A DNA stretch of 64,000 nt from Labyrinthula sp. Ha (GCA_015227615.1 JAALGZ010000006.1:1302001-1366000), one strand, 5' to 3'; shown: positions 10,309 through 22,600, counted from the first letter of the stretch. Notes: a model not told the origin generated them from the sequence alone. Numbers and translations: made by a program.

Positions 10309-12426
10309 ATGAGTTCAAGTCTTGCTGAAGCCTCACATGGTAAAATACACCCGTTGGACCGTGAAGTTCGAAACACATTGAACGAAGTTATTAGCAACCT
10401 AAGTACTGCACCTGTTTCTCCTCTAGTCACAAAAACTGAAGCCAAACTGCAGCCTGTAGTTTCTCCTATGCAAGTTGACACTAGCAACCAGTTTGAAGAG
10501 AAAGAACGTAAATTCAAAGACAAGTACAGAACCCTTATATCACTTCGGGGCAAACTTATATTCCCTGAAGGCTACAAACATCAAGACTTAATTTCTTATC
10601 TAACTGAAGAAGAGGAAGGCTTTGGAAGCTTAAGTCAAGATGGAAAAAAATCAGAAGTCTCATGGGAGGGACGCTGGGGAATGACTGACAGTGCGTTCTC
10701 TTCACCAAGTGGGTTGACATCTTCGTTCATGTATACATTAAGCAAAAATAAGCTTGGGAGCATTTTATCACAAGAGGACAACGAGGACTCCAACAAAATA
10801 TATTCCTTTGTTTTAAGAGGCTATTTCAATATAAAGAACACGAATAATGTAACAAACGGCCCTTCACACACTAAGATAACAGAGTCCGAGACAATAATGT
10901 CTATTCAACTGGCGCAAAATGCTCAGAACTCGTTTGATATTCCACTTGGAGCAAATGATTTCCAGGCAATTGGGACCGGAAGTAATCAATATGGTGACTT
11001 CAAGCTTTTTGGCCGGTACAATTCGCTCACGAATTCGTTAACATGCTTTAGACAATACCTACCCAGACCCATTCGGCCGCGAGTACGCGCTAAAAGGCCG
11101 CGTCCTGGGTCCTCCACTGCTTACCCCCCCGTTTCGCCTCTAACACAAGGAACTTTAGTAGACGGAAAACCAAAACGTACAAAAAAGCCAGGTGTATATC
11201 ATAAGGGAGTGATTCACGGAAGTGCTGGTGACTCGAGTTACCCACAGGTGTCAGCCGTTGTTCGAATTGAGAATGATGTGGACGCTGTGAAGTTACTTGT
11301 GGATAAACTGTATAGAAGTGATAAAGAACGATGGTTTACACAGCCAGTAGATGCAAAAGCCATGGGCTTGACAACGTATCATAGTATAATCCAACATCCT
11401 ATGGATCTTGGCACTATTTTGAAAAAATATGCAGACAAGCAGTATGCAGATGTTGACTCCCTAGTGGATGATGTAAGATTGGTGTTTAGAAACGCCATGA
11501 CCTTTAACCCACCGAAAAGCCCTGTTCATACAGTTTCCAAGAGTCATTTAAGATTATTTGAACGAGATCTAAAAAATTGGAAGGTTCAAAAAGAGCGGAA
11601 GCGAAAACTTGAGGAAAAAAAGGCAAAAGAAAAGAAGAAAAAACAGGCTATTAAGTCTAAAAAGATAGGTTCTGTTGATTTTGGTGCTTCACAACTTAAC
11701 GGAATGTATATGAGGAACACTCCGGCAGTTCCCACCATGTTTGCAACAAACAAGAAGCAAACTACATTATCTAAGATGTTTGGAAGTTCGGACGAAGACG
11801 ATTCGGACTCCAGCTCATCTGATGGGGAAGATTTATTTAAACGTACCTTGGTAACCCAAAAAAAGCAGGCAAAGAAGGACAATGTTGTAACAAAAGAAAA
11901 ACCACCACGCAAGAAGAAAAAGAGGGATAAGAACGAACAGCAGTGGCAGATTATCTCTAATCTCACACAACAAGTTCAAGAGATGTCTAAGATCATTAGC
12001 AATCAAGCACTTATGCAGCAAGGTGCTATGGCCAATCCTAACGTAGCCGGGTTTGCCCCGCCACACCAGATGCAGCAACAATATCAACCTCTACCAGGTG
12101 CGGCACAAATGCACGGTAATATCCCAGTCAGTGCATATCCTCTTGAGAAGCCAGCTAAAGTTAAAAAACCTCGCCCTGTAAAGGAGCTTGAGTTTCAAGA
12201 GAAGCAACAGCTAAGAGATGATATTGAAAAGCTTCCAGCCGAAGTACTCCCCAAACTTGTTAACTTTCTCACCAAACTTGGTGTGACTTTTGGAGACAAT
12301 GAAGAAGTCGAGCTAGACATTGATGGAATGGAACCAAGGGTATTAAGAAAACTTCAAAAGTGGGCCAATAACGAACTTCGAAAGGTCAAAGGACGCGCTG
12401 ATGTTTCACAAATGACCTTCGAATAA
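10309..12426 (+). CDS. Bromodomain-NET (BET-like) chromatin reader with unusual N-terminal beta domain
   Basis: 705 aa, single exon. Residues 1-60 are low complexity. Residues about 118-245 form a beta-rich module (WEGRWGMTDS ... FVLRGYFNI ... GTGSNQYGDFKLFGRYN ... LTCFRQYLPR). A basic stretch KRPRPGSS follows. The bromodomain is at about 319-424: WFTQPVDAKAMGL (the WPF shelf is WFT here), YHSIIQHPMDLGTI, and FRNAMTFNPP with the acetyl-lysine-binding Asn. Then come a Lys/Glu-rich segment, an acidic Ser/Asp tract near 492-510, a coiled-coil Gln/Met-rich region, and a NET domain at about 630-699 (QQLRDDIEKLPAEVLPKLV). One bromodomain plus NET is the plant GTE and protist layout, against two in animal BET. 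Such proteins bind acetylated histones and recruit transcription factors through NET. It converges with the WD40 gene, 110 bp apart. Confidence 0.9.
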   Translation: MSSSLAEASHGKIHPLDREVRNTLNEVISNLSTAPVSPLVTKTEAKLQPVVSPMQVDTSNQFEEKERKFKDKYRTLISLRGKLIFPEGYKHQDLISYLTEEEEGFGSLSQDGKKSEVSWEGRWGMTDSAFSSPSGLTSSFMYTLSKNKLGSILSQEDNEDSNKIYSFVLRGYFNIKNTNNVTNGPSHTKITESETIMSIQLAQNAQNSFDIPLGANDFQAIGTGSNQYGDFKLFGRYNSLTNSLTCFRQYLPRPIRPRVRAKRPRPGSSTAYPPVSPLTQGTLVDGKPKRTKKPGVYHKGVIHGSAGDSSYPQVSAVVRIENDVDAVKLLVDKLYRSDKERWFTQPVDAKAMGLTTYHSIIQHPMDLGTILKKYADKQYADVDSLVDDVRLVFRNAMTFNPPKSPVHTVSKSHLRLFERDLKNWKVQKERKRKLEEKKAKEKKKKQAIKSKKIGSVDFGASQLNGMYMRNTPAVPTMFATNKKQTTLSKMFGSSDEDDSDSSSSDGEDLFKRTLVTQKKQAKKDNVVTKEKPPRKKKKRDKNEQQWQIISNLTQQVQEMSKIISNQALMQQGAMANPNVAGFAPPHQMQQQYQPLPGAAQMHGNIPVSAYPLEKPAKVKKPRPVKELEFQEKQQLRDDIEKLPAEVLPKLVNFLTKLGVTFGDNEEVELDIDGMEPRVLRKLQKWANNELRKVKGRADVSQMTFE

Positions 12427-12535
12427 TCTTTAAATATTAATTCTTCACATACACCCTCTTCAAGTATCTTGTTCAATACAACCAGCTTCCGTAAGAGGAT
12501 TTTTGATATTACTATGACCACTAAAGAATGCAAGC

Positions 12536-13657
12536 TCATCCAACTGGAACGTAAGTGTTATCCACTCTAAGAATCTGGTTCAAAGAATAGAAGCTACTTT
12601 GTTCCGAGAGATCACCAACAAGTAAGTTAAGTTGTACCTGGCAACCAGGCAACTGAATAAAAGCGTCACATAGTGCAAAATTAGATTTGGAACTCAACTT
12701 GACTTCACAGATCATTTCAACCTTATTTTCTTGGGGAAAGATATTCCAGAACCTAACAACCGCATCCACTCCCACACTCATCAGTACAAGGACTCCTTCT
12801 TGTTCAAGTACTTTCTGAACTTGAAACACAGCTCCATTGTGACCTATGAACCGAACCACAGGTCTTAGTTTATCCTCTTCGACACAAAGAACACTAACAG
12901 TTCCATCTCCAATAGCAATAAATATCAAATCTTGAAAACAAAAGCAGTCATAAAGAAAAGGAGGATTTACACCTTGTTTTGAGAAATCATTTCCTTTAAA
13001 CATCCCGACGTCAAGAGATAAAACACCCAGTTCTTCAGTTTTATCCTTGAAAATAGCTAACTTCGAAAGTTGAACCTGTTGATCGAACCCGCAGGATAAT
13101 AATGCAATTTCGCCATCTGAACTAATATTAGATATGAAAGAAACAGTTGAGATGATGTTTGAATGAGCACTGAGCAAGACGTGCACAAAGTCAAAAACTC
13201 CTGAACATGGTGTATATTTTAACAAATAAATATTTCCCAAATCATCCGCAGCGGCGACAAAAATAAAGTCTGATCGTTCGAGTACATCAAAACTGCTAAT
13301 TTCATTGTCTTCAAACTTTGGGATTTGGTACCTTGCTGTTGGAGTCGAGTGTATTATACGAGAATCTCCTGTGTTAAGAGAGTAAACAGCTAATACATTA
13401 CTAAAACTTTGGAAAATGTGATAGGAGTTATCACAATAAGCTATTTTAGAGCTAGAAATTTCACTTGAGTTTTGCTTGTCTTTGAATAAGTTGGTTGCTC
13501 TTAAGCTTGTTGTTTGTGCTGAGCGGTCCAGTGTCCAAAGTCGAGACGTTCCATCGGCAGAAGAGGTTAAAGCTGTATCAAATGCATCTGAAAACCTATT
13601 TAGGCATATAGAATTTATAATGTCTTTATGGCCAATAATATTGCGTTTCTTTGACAT
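12536..13657 (-). CDS. WDR53: WD40-repeat protein, WDR53-like
   Basis: 373 aa from ATG 13657 (the frame is open six codons further to a TTG). WD40 signals include IGHKDIINSICL...LTSSADGTSRLWTLD near the N-terminus, ADDLGNIYLLKY, SAHSNIISTVSFI...LLSCGFDQQVQLSKL, then FIGHNGAVFQVQKV...VGVDAVVRFWNIF. The order and spacing of the AHSN.IS.VSF, LSCG.D.QV and VNPPFLYD segments follow human WDR53, a probable DDB1-CUL4 substrate receptor. The repeats are divergent and the final propeller blade is poorly conserved. The WDR53 name is a best guess; membership in the WD40 superfamily is secure. No introns. Its 3' end faces the bromodomain gene. Confidence 0.7.
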   Translation of the reverse strand: MSKKRNIIGHKDIINSICLNRFSDAFDTALTSSADGTSRLWTLDRSAQTTSLRATNLFKDKQNSSEISSSKIAYCDNSYHIFQSFSNVLAVYSLNTGDSRIIHSTPTARYQIPKFEDNEISSFDVLERSDFIFVAAADDLGNIYLLKYTPCSGVFDFVHVLLSAHSNIISTVSFISNISSDGEIALLSCGFDQQVQLSKLAIFKDKTEELGVLSLDVGMFKGNDFSKQGVNPPFLYDCFCFQDLIFIAIGDGTVSVLCVEEDKLRPVVRFIGHNGAVFQVQKVLEQEGVLVLMSVGVDAVVRFWNIFPQENKVEMICEVKLSSKSNFALCDAFIQLPGCQVQLNLLVGDLSEQSSFYSLNQILRVDNTYVPVG

Positions 13658-16600
13658 CTTTATTATCGTTTGCAAATTGTAATGGTAGTTTGAATTCTAC
13701 ATGTTTGCAGTAATTCACTATTGAGTTCTATGGAAGTAGAAGTGCGCAATATAGATATTGAGTCAAGTGCATCAGCTTTTCTAGAGTCCCAAAGAACTCA
13801 CAGCACATCCGTAAAATATTAAAAATATATGCAAATATAAACTAAGTGGTATTTCGCTGTCATAGTTTATCAGAAGCCTCATTTGTTGTTCATTAACTAT
13901 TTCTTCTTTAATGTAAGTTTCTAATATAAAATCTGCTTGTAAAAACCTTTACAAAATTTGGGTTCCTGTTTTCCTTAAACTAATATATTGTTTTCATTTC
14001 TTAGATAATTTTTGTTTTTTTTTCCTTCTACACATCTTGTTAACTAAAAATTTTGAACTGTTTCTAACATATACTGTAAGGAACTAGCTACTCATATGCA
14101 GCACATTGATGGCCATATACTCATTACCAGCATTAAATATTCAGTTAAATATTATTCTTTGTATTATAATTGGAAAAAAAATTGATACTTCTTTGTTATA
14201 ATGTTTCGAATGAGCTGTACTGAGTTAAGATGATAGAACAGGAGTTAATGTAGAGCACATCACCCCCATTAGTTTTAAGGATGAGGGAAACTTTCCTGCC
14301 CCAAGAGCTAGAATGCAAAAGATATGAAAGATTAATTTGAATGCTTCTAAATATATTTTTTGGAACGATAAAACGATATAAGCTATAAATGGAAACAATT
14401 GAAGGTCCTCTTAACCTTAGAATCAATATATTTGTTTCTTTTCTGATGCCGTTCATACTTAACGTTGAAGCCGTCCTCATATAGACCAAGTTTTTTTAGA
14501 ATGACCAGATCTTATATTACGTCCCACTAAAACCTGAATTTCTATTTTTCTGATGATTATATGACCTAAATTTAATTTTAGTAGTGAAGAGACATATTTG
14601 TTTCAGTGAAACAGTCTATGAAAAAACAGATATAACTAATAGTGAGTGGCTTTCAGGAACTGTTGCGCAGATTACTAAGCCAGAAAGAGATTGTACAGAC
14701 AGAAAATACAAAGGACCAATCTCTTACAACTTCCCTCGCCCATTCCCCAGCGTAGAAGCGGACACTCACTGATGGAATTATTCAAAGGGTCAATAGCGCC
14801 CAACAACAAGCTTATGAAGTTTTTCTCGGTAAGTAATCAACTAGTTAAAGAAAACACTTAACATTTTTCATAATTAACAGCTGCCCTAGTGATGACAGAA
14901 GTTCCAAGTTGCATATGGTTTACCTTACTTGCTTAATGAAAAAAGAGATGTGCTAAGTTTCATGACATAACAGTCACTGAGGCCTTAAATTCTAGCCTGA
15001 AAGCATAAAAAGGCGGAATCACTTAAGAAAAGTGAAGTATTTTCTGAGCTGCAATAAATTAAGCACAATTGTTTCAAAAAGCGTTATTCTTTTCTCCAAT
15101 ATTGAAACTAAACGTGTACATTAAACTCTCTTAATTACATAGCTGCCGTATATAGAGTTCGGATTTTTTCAAAATTTATCAAAAGTAATTTGATAATTGC
15201 TTTGCTTTTGATTTACAGTGAGAGAATTTACATTTTTATTTGTATTAAAAGATTCTGACTTAATTCTGATTACTAATTGAGTGAGAACAATCAATCAAAA
15301 TGGTTCTTTTAATATTGAAGTTTAGCAAAAACAAACATTTGTGCAAAACATACTAAAATGATATCAACAAGTCATATCCCACCCCTGGTTAGTTATTAAC
15401 GGAGTTTCTTGGCAATGCGAATTGAGTCCGAGAACCTAACCCTCCACGAGCTTGTGCTCTTGGCTATACTCTCTACATCAATACTATTAACGCTTTTACG
15501 TTACTTCCATTAAAAAAAAAAATTGAGCGGCTGTTTACCTCTTGTTCTATTAACTCATTGCCTGTCCATGATGCTTGTACTTGATTTCCCAGTGCATTCC
15601 AAAGTAAACCAAAAGCAGCAATTTCGAATTAAATGATATCGACTCTTCTGTTCCGATTCAGGGAGGATGAGCAGGAGGCTCAACAATACTAAGAGCTATT
15701 GGTAGGCGATCAAGGAGCATATACTTTGTAGTTTCCAGTAAATTTGATTTCATTGCTGAAACTCATGTTGTCCGGTTAGTTCCAGGTCTTTCCATATTGT
15801 TATCCAAGTTCTAGGAGGGCAAGTTCCAGGTAGCAATGGCAATTCTTCACGATGCTTCAAGGTTCAGATTTTTTCCTGGCGCTATTATGTCTTCTGCTCC
15901 ACGCTCAAGTTGTCTTTTGCCTTTCCCTCGGCGTACACAGGATTGTCAACCAGTCAGAGGTGTTGGGTGTTAAAAGAGAGCATTCAAGGGTTATTGTTGC
16001 AGGAGTGTTTGCGTGGAGAAGGGGTAGTAGTGGGGCAGTAAAGTGCTGCAAGTGGAGAGTAGAGAGGTTCACAACGCTGCTATCCAGCTTTTGTTTATTG
16101 GATAAAATTTTGGCCCCTGGCCTTATGTGGCTAAATAGGACATTACAGTAAGAAGATCTACAATAGCAGAAAGGTTTCAATAAACCAGTGTGAAAACCTT
16201 AACCCCTCCAAATGGATTGGTGAAAAGTAACGAAAACTCTTGTCCGTAGTGCTACATTATCATCTAGGATACTTCAACCGAGACGTAGCACATTTCCCGG
16301 CATTTTCATATTTGTGGACCCAATTGTCTCAGAGATTATTTCAAAAGTGATTTCGAAGGCACCGATTTACTGTAGGGAGCTTTCAAGGCAAAGTTTGACA
16401 TAATAGTAAGGAATCTGATAATAAATCAAAGCAAAGTTATGGTTAAACTTGAGTAGAGATTGAACATGAAGCAATGCACAGGTCCGAAGTCCATGGATTC
16501 TCATTTTTGATTTCATTAGTAGCCTCTATTCTGAAAGGAGGATTTGACTGTCCAGTTCTAGTTTTTAATCTAATTCATGAACTTCTGTATAACCCTTACT

Positions 16601-18271
16601 GGGAATAATACCAAAGAAAAGAAAAAGTTTAATGAATATGCTGCATAATTTAAAGACCTTTTGAGAGATTGATTTCATAAGGAATATAATCTACGTCAAG
16701 AGGTGCTTTTAAATGAGCTTCAAATCTTGCCTAAGAATGATGGCAACAGCGTGCACGAAATACCATAATATAGTGAAACAAGCTTAGAACATTGGCTCTA
16801 TCTCGACGGGTATGGTAGTACCGTTTTAAGCTTTCTACCCTTGCTTGTAGCTTATGTATGCAAACTATGACCACAGAACCAAATGGTACCAGTTGTGTTA
16901 TTCCGGTTAAATGCCGCTTTGCGAAAATTTTTAATGCTTTAATCTAGTAAGATCAGAAACAAAACTTTGTCAAATAAGTTCTAAATCTTCGAATACTAGC
17001 GAGAAAAAATTCTATAGGTGACAATTATTCAGTAAGTAGTGATAGTGCCGCATAGACTGTAGCAATAATTTTCTGGTGATGAAGGTAAAGGGAGTGTCAT
17101 TACTTTCATGAGACCAAGCAATGGTTCTCTCATACTTGAAAAAAATATAGAGTCTAAAAAATAAGTTTCCATCCCCACTACAACCGAAAACAGGAAAAAA
17201 AACGCTACTTCTGCCTCGGTGCGAAATGGTACATCGTCGCTTACTCCGAGACCAATAACTACCATATTTGGAATTTTTGATTGTGATGCAAAAGCTTATT
17301 TCTGCAATATTCTCATTTTCTATAACTCGAAATATTTGTCTTGAAGTCATCAAATGACGCCTCTTCAAGTTTTAGTGCTCAAAGCAACGTCAAAATTCCT
17401 TGTTGATGTACTAATATGTGCTCAATGGTTGCAGGTTATTCTTGAAACGGAGTTTGGACTTTGACATTGGGGAAAACAATATGATCTTACTGGGTTGAAG
17501 AACTTCTTGCTCTTTTTAGTTAGTCAGCAAAAGTAAAAGAAGGAAAATTAATAGCTAAAGCTGCTATATAACATTATCTTATGGTGATACTTAATAACCA
17601 AAGTGAATCTTATAGTTTCTACTGAGTCCTGATACATTACCGTTGCTTCTGCTTAAATAAGATCTTACAGCAAAGCAATATAGAAAATTAGTATTTCCAT
17701 TACTGAAATAAACTGCCCCATTAAGTTTTGCACAACCTTTTAGGAAAAGAACTCAAACTAGAGCAAGATAAAATTAATATAGAACCAGAGAGCGTCATTT
17801 ACTTTATTTTTTGGGTAAATAAAACCAAGTACAAAATATAGGATATTGATGAAATGGAACTACTGTAGCCCTAATCTATAGTCCCCAGTTTGTTTGTGGC
17901 AGAGTTTTCAACATGTTCAGCTTTTGGGCAACTGTTTCAATCACTACTACTTCACTCCAACTTGAATAGAGTATCATATCATTATGTTAAAGAAATGTAG
18001 ATGGTTTAAAGAACTAGATTTTCTATTAGAAATATATTAATATCTATTAGGAAGCATTGAGCAAAAAGCTGAACCAAAATTTAACATTTTGAAGGAGTTT
18101 AGGACAACTGAACTCTTTAAGGGCAACAATGACTCGATTATTCTTAGTACAGTGAAGTCTGTACACGCAAAATTAAGTTTTTATTTACAGTTTAGTACAA
18201 GGGATGAAGTCTTTGAATAAGCTAAAATGTATTTACATGTGTACAAGAAATATTTACATTACATCATCTCT
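13658..18271. other. 4.6-kb gene-poor region
   Basis: Only short frames are present. The longest are 97 codons (minus, 14196-14489) and 99 codons (plus, 15852-16151); neither resembles a known family, and the second has an overlapping open frame on the other strand. A TAAAAAAAAAA-type homopolymer occurs near 15510. I see no RNA gene or repeat array. Confidence 0.5.
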
Positions 18272-19057
18272 TCAGTTATTTGCTACGGAAGATAAATAAA
18301 CATTCCATAACCCCCCAAAAGAAGTAAGCACCATAGCTCTACTGTGCATTGAAATGAACTTGAATACAAACACATTCACTACTGGCCAATACATCGCTCC
18401 TACTTGAAATGTATCCAGCAAACTCTCCTTAATTTTCCTCTTGGCATCTTCTAAGGTACCTTTTCGTAACACAATCGTAGTACTGGCAAGAACCAAAGGA
18501 ATCGAAACAATTAAAGCATACATCAAAGAAATCCCAATCTTCTTGGTTATTTGAACCCCTCCTTTTCCAGGAATCATTTTCTCAAGAAGGATCTGAAAGG
18601 TTTGAGAGACAGGGCCTGTGATTGTAGACCCAATGCAGAACATCGTCAAACTTCTTTCCAAATCTACGTGAGAAACTATTTCCTTAAAGGTCATTCCAGA
18701 GTGTGAAGATCGCAATTGGATCATCTGAGAAAGCGCATCTGCGGTTGCGAAAGAAGTTCCAACGACAACTAAAGCCCTAACAAATCGTTTCTGCGTTTCA
18801 AATCCATCAAAGATGTTCAATATTCTCTTTCCTGAAAACATCTCAGCAGAGCATGCAGCCGAGTTAACTGTCAACGTTGAACTTTTTCTTAAGTGACTGT
18901 TTATTCCTGTTAAACTAGATCGTCGCTTTGAATAAGTAGTTGAACTGGAGAGTAAAGGACCAGAAAGATTGTTCGTGAGGTACGAAGACACAGCACTGGG
19001 ATTTCTTAACGCGTGAAGTGAGTGCTTTTGAAACAAAGGAATAGAAAAAGCCAACAT
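18272..19057 (-). CDS. Mpv17/PMP22 family membrane protein
   Basis: 261 aa from ATG 19057 (the frame extends 19 codons further to a TTG, which I reject). Residues 1-80 are Ser/Leu/Arg-rich with almost no acidic residues, fitting an organelle transit peptide. The rest has four hydrophobic segments: ALVVVGTSFATADALSQM, LTMFCIGSTITGPVSQTF, IGISLMYALIVSIPLVLAST and VFVFKFIS. The C-terminal signature is YWPVVNVFVFKFISMHSRAM...LWNVYLSS, equivalent to the family's NW..WP..Q..NF..VP...R...... W..YLS, with Tyr replacing the usual Asn before Trp. Family members sit in the inner mitochondrial, peroxisomal or plastid membrane and may form channels; no substrate can be assigned. The gene diverges from the 1010-aa ORF, 550 bp between starts. 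Confidence 0.82.
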   Translation of the reverse strand: MLAFSIPLFQKHSLHALRNPSAVSSYLTNNLSGPLLSSSTTYSKRRSSLTGINSHLRKSSTLTVNSAACSAEMFSGKRILNIFDGFETQKRFVRALVVVGTSFATADALSQMIQLRSSHSGMTFKEIVSHVDLERSLTMFCIGSTITGPVSQTFQILLEKMIPGKGGVQITKKIGISLMYALIVSIPLVLASTTIVLRKGTLEDAKRKIKESLLDTFQVGAMYWPVVNVFVFKFISMHSRAMVLTSFGGLWNVYLSSVANN

Positions 19058-19607
19058 TTTTTCTCTTTTGTTTCCCTGTTTGTGTGTTTTTTCTTTGTCT
19101 TGAAGAAAATTCAAAATGCTCGAAGCGTCATCGATTTACTCTCATTCCTTATAGTTTGAATAACGCAATTGAAATGTCCCAAAATTATTTTGGGACATTT
19201 TGATTAGTCCGTTTTATCCAGAATACAGCATGGGAAGACATTCTTGGAACACTTTCAACAAAACTTCAACCTAAAGAAACCTTGGATATATCGAGTCAAA
19301 GTATTTTAATAAGAGTAGTCGCGAGTTATCGGTTGATCTGCGTAAAAGATATTTCTCCTGGTAATGTTGTAACGGAGAGTTTGAGTTTCCCGAAGTGGGG
19401 AGGTTGCATTCTCTATATTAGGCCAACTACTCGTTTTCCAACGATAGATTAGGAATTTTTCTGAAATAAATCAAACAAACGTTGTATTTAATTTTTTTTT
19501 AATTGCTATTATTTACAATAGCTTAGAAGTTTCTTTTTTTTTCAAGAAATATGGTCACAATCGCCAAGAATATATCAGTCCGTTTAAGTTGTCGAAAGTG
19601 GCAATAA
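19058..19607. promoter_or_regulatory. Divergent intergenic region with a near-perfect 29-bp palindrome
   Basis: Separates the Mpv17-like gene (minus) and the 1010-aa gene (plus). It carries the palindrome described separately at 19172-19200 and runs of T at about 19490-19500 and 19530-19540. No other gene is visible. Confidence 0.45.
19172..19200. repeat. 29-bp palindrome, 14-bp arms with a 1-base centre
   Basis: AAATGTCCCAAAAT, then T, then its exact inverse complement ATTTTGGGACATTT. It lies 115 bp upstream of the Mpv17-like ATG. It could be a paired binding site for a dimeric regulator or a hairpin; there is no T-run that would make it a terminator, and eukaryotic genes do not need one. 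Confidence 0.9.
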
Positions 19608-22600
19608 ATGGAAAAGAAAAAAAGTGCTGCAGATACTATTGCTCGTTACCCAATGAGAAAAAAATATTTGGAAACCTGTTCCAGTGATGGGAATATTAGT
19701 GGCTCAACTCTTTCCTGCATATCGAAGAATCTTAGAGTAACGAGGAAAAGGAAAGTCCTTGTTCTACGTGTAAGAAAGCAAAAAAACGAGGGGAGAAAAG
19801 ACAAGGAAAACAAATCGGAGTTATTTGATAAAGAAAAAAATGCAATTAGAAAGTGGAGACATTGGGAGAATGTATGGCATGATGTTGAAGCTGGATTAGA
19901 GCCTTTAAAGTGCTTTCAAACAAGAGCGCATAGCTTAACAAGGGAAAAAGTTAAAATTTGTTCCAGAGAAAATTTGTTTTCGAGAGATTGGAAACTTTAT
20001 GAGAAAAATTCAGCTTTCAAAGAACGTTGGTACAGACTTCCGGTAAGTGAGAAATATCCTGAAGAGTTTTGGAGGATGAGTCTTCGCAATGCAAACACAA
20101 GGTTAGTCCAGGTGGGGAACAAATTTTCTGGCATTCAAGCAGAAATTAAGGAGCAGAGGACATCTCCACAAAGAAAAATTCATCAAAACTCAAAAGTTCA
20201 AGACTTTTACAAAACTTTAAATGATAGCAATTTTGAAAAAAATATTTTATTCCAAAGAGGTAACGAGCCTGAATTAGAGGATGGCGAGAATCATCTGGAC
20301 GATGTTTGTGTGATTGGAGAGGATCTTAAGCAATGGGCAATTGAAAAAGCGTTTTTCGAAAAACTCTCATCGCCACAGAAGTTAAATGTAAGGAATAGAG
20401 GGAACAGTCACTTGCGATGCTTAAGTCATGAGATGATAAAAAACGAGATAAGAATGTGTGCGACCTATGAGAGCTTGAGTTCACACAAGCCGTGTAGAGG
20501 ATTTACTTTACGGCTGAGTAATAACTATCGCTTTCCAATTATCTATCACGTGGAAAGTATGAGTACCGGAGAGACGTGCTATATAAGAACAGTTTCTCCA
20601 AGAAAAAGGCTGGTAAAATGCAGAGAGTCTTTCTCCATAATCTTTTCACCAAGGATGGAGTTACTTAAACATTGCGGTTCCGTATGTATTTCCTCTTCCA
20701 AACTGAGAGTGAAAACAGAATCAGCAATCGCATCTCGACATGTTGCGGTAGAGAATCAAATAATCGTGAATTTAAAACTAGTAGTAGTTAACAACAAGAG
20801 ATTTACATTGGCAATGAAGGCAAAGTCATATTTAGCATTTCCTGATAAATACTGTGAGTTTATAAATTTTATGCGTGATCATAAACACTGTCAACATCGC
20901 TTGTATGAGCTAATTGACAAAGCAACATTTTATTCAATAGAGGCGAAAGAAGAGAAAAGGTTTCTTGACTCAATAAATGTGTCTATTGTACACTCAGCGT
21001 TACTGCAAACGACGAGACTTGTAGAGGTAAATAAACATCACTATGAAAATATTACGACACTATATTTCGAATTAAGTTTTTTCAATTTGAGGGGTGAAAA
21101 TGAAGAACAAGATTTTTCCTCAATAAAAAAATCATATTTCAGCTTCTTAGAAAGTGCCAGTCTTGAATATTTGGAAGATCGCCTTCACTACATACAAAAA
21201 GGGCAACTTCATCGGGACGTAAAGAAAATTCAAAACTTCTCTAGTTGGTTATCTACTAGAGTGTTCAGTTCTTTCAAACATGAGGTTTTTATTAGAGTTC
21301 AAACCCTTCTTCAGATCATACGCTACATGACAGTAGAAGTCTTCTTTCCTCTTCTTCAGCAAAAGGTTAATAAAATTATTAAAGAGACAGGCAAAATAGA
21401 AAAGCAAACTAAAACATCAAGAGAAAACTACGACATGTTCAGAGATTTGATTGAAAGCACGTTGGATATATTTGATAGCTATGATTCCAAAGCCTTAGGC
21501 AAGACTGATAAAAAGAATCTGGAAAAAAACATCCCAAAAAAATTCTTTACAGGTTTAGTTCAAGTGATAAACAAATCCTGTTCAAAACTTAGGGAGAAAA
21601 GAAGGTTATTGTGCCCCGTTAATGTCAGCAAAGAAATCTTATCCCAGAACTCTTTCAGAAATAAAGGAAAAGGAAAGAAAAAAAAACAATCAGAGCCTAT
21701 CCCAAGTTTCGCAGCAGTTGAACTAAACCCTGATGGAAATATGACACTTCTGGAATTCCTCCATTCACAGGAAGATGAAAATCAAGTCAATGCTGACTTT
21801 GAAAACATCATTTTGATTTCTCCTTTGCTAGGAAAGAAGTTACAGAATATTATCTTCAGATATTGTTTAAATTTTGTGAAAGATCTATCCGACCTTTTTC
21901 TCTCACGCAAGGAGGATTCGTTCACGGAGGTGGATTTTCTAGAGGATGTAAATGAATGTTTAACATTCGCAATAGCAATGTTAAAACCTTCCGTTGATGA
22001 GGAAGATAAAACTAAACAGAAAATAACGATTCTCACTCCCTATGAACACACAAATATAGCCAGTTTGGCTGAATATATTATAAAAGAAAAGTCTGGTACT
22101 GATGTAGTTGTTGCAAACTTTGCTAACCACTTTGAGCTAATGCAAGAAAAAAAAACGAGAATTCTTGTCCATTCCTTTGAAACTTTGCTGTTTCTAAAGA
22201 ATGTATTCAGATACAGTATAGAAATCATAGTACCTATCCAAATGCTCCAGGACTCTTCCACTTCTCTACTAGCTATTGAAAGTACATCCCAAACATTTGA
22301 AGTAAAAATAAATCTTTTATCTTTACAAAAAAACTCTAAGTTAACAAAATCGCGATTAAACAAAGTAATAGAGCTCGAAGAGTGTGGTTTTATATCCAGT
22401 ATTGAGGTGTTTGGTACCAGCAGGTCTAAGATATCTCGCAGGTTTTTCAAGCAAACCTTGGGTTCACTAGAACACGTTGAACTCTTTCAAAAGTTACTTC
22501 ATCGTGTGGACAAGGTAATTTTAACAAACCAATCAATGAAACTACCATGGTTTATGATATTTGGCGGAGATGGTATTGTAAAAGACTTTATTCAAGAAAT

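Noticed and set aside
13658-13675. Six extra N-terminal codons of the WD40 protein
   Set aside because: The first codon would be TTG; the first ATG is at 13657.
14196-14489. 97-codon minus-strand frame
   Set aside because: No recognisable domain and no supporting context; size is within chance for this AT-rich region.
19058-19114. Nineteen extra N-terminal codons of the Mpv17-like protein
   Set aside because: They begin with TTG; the ATG at 19057 gives a convincing transit peptide.
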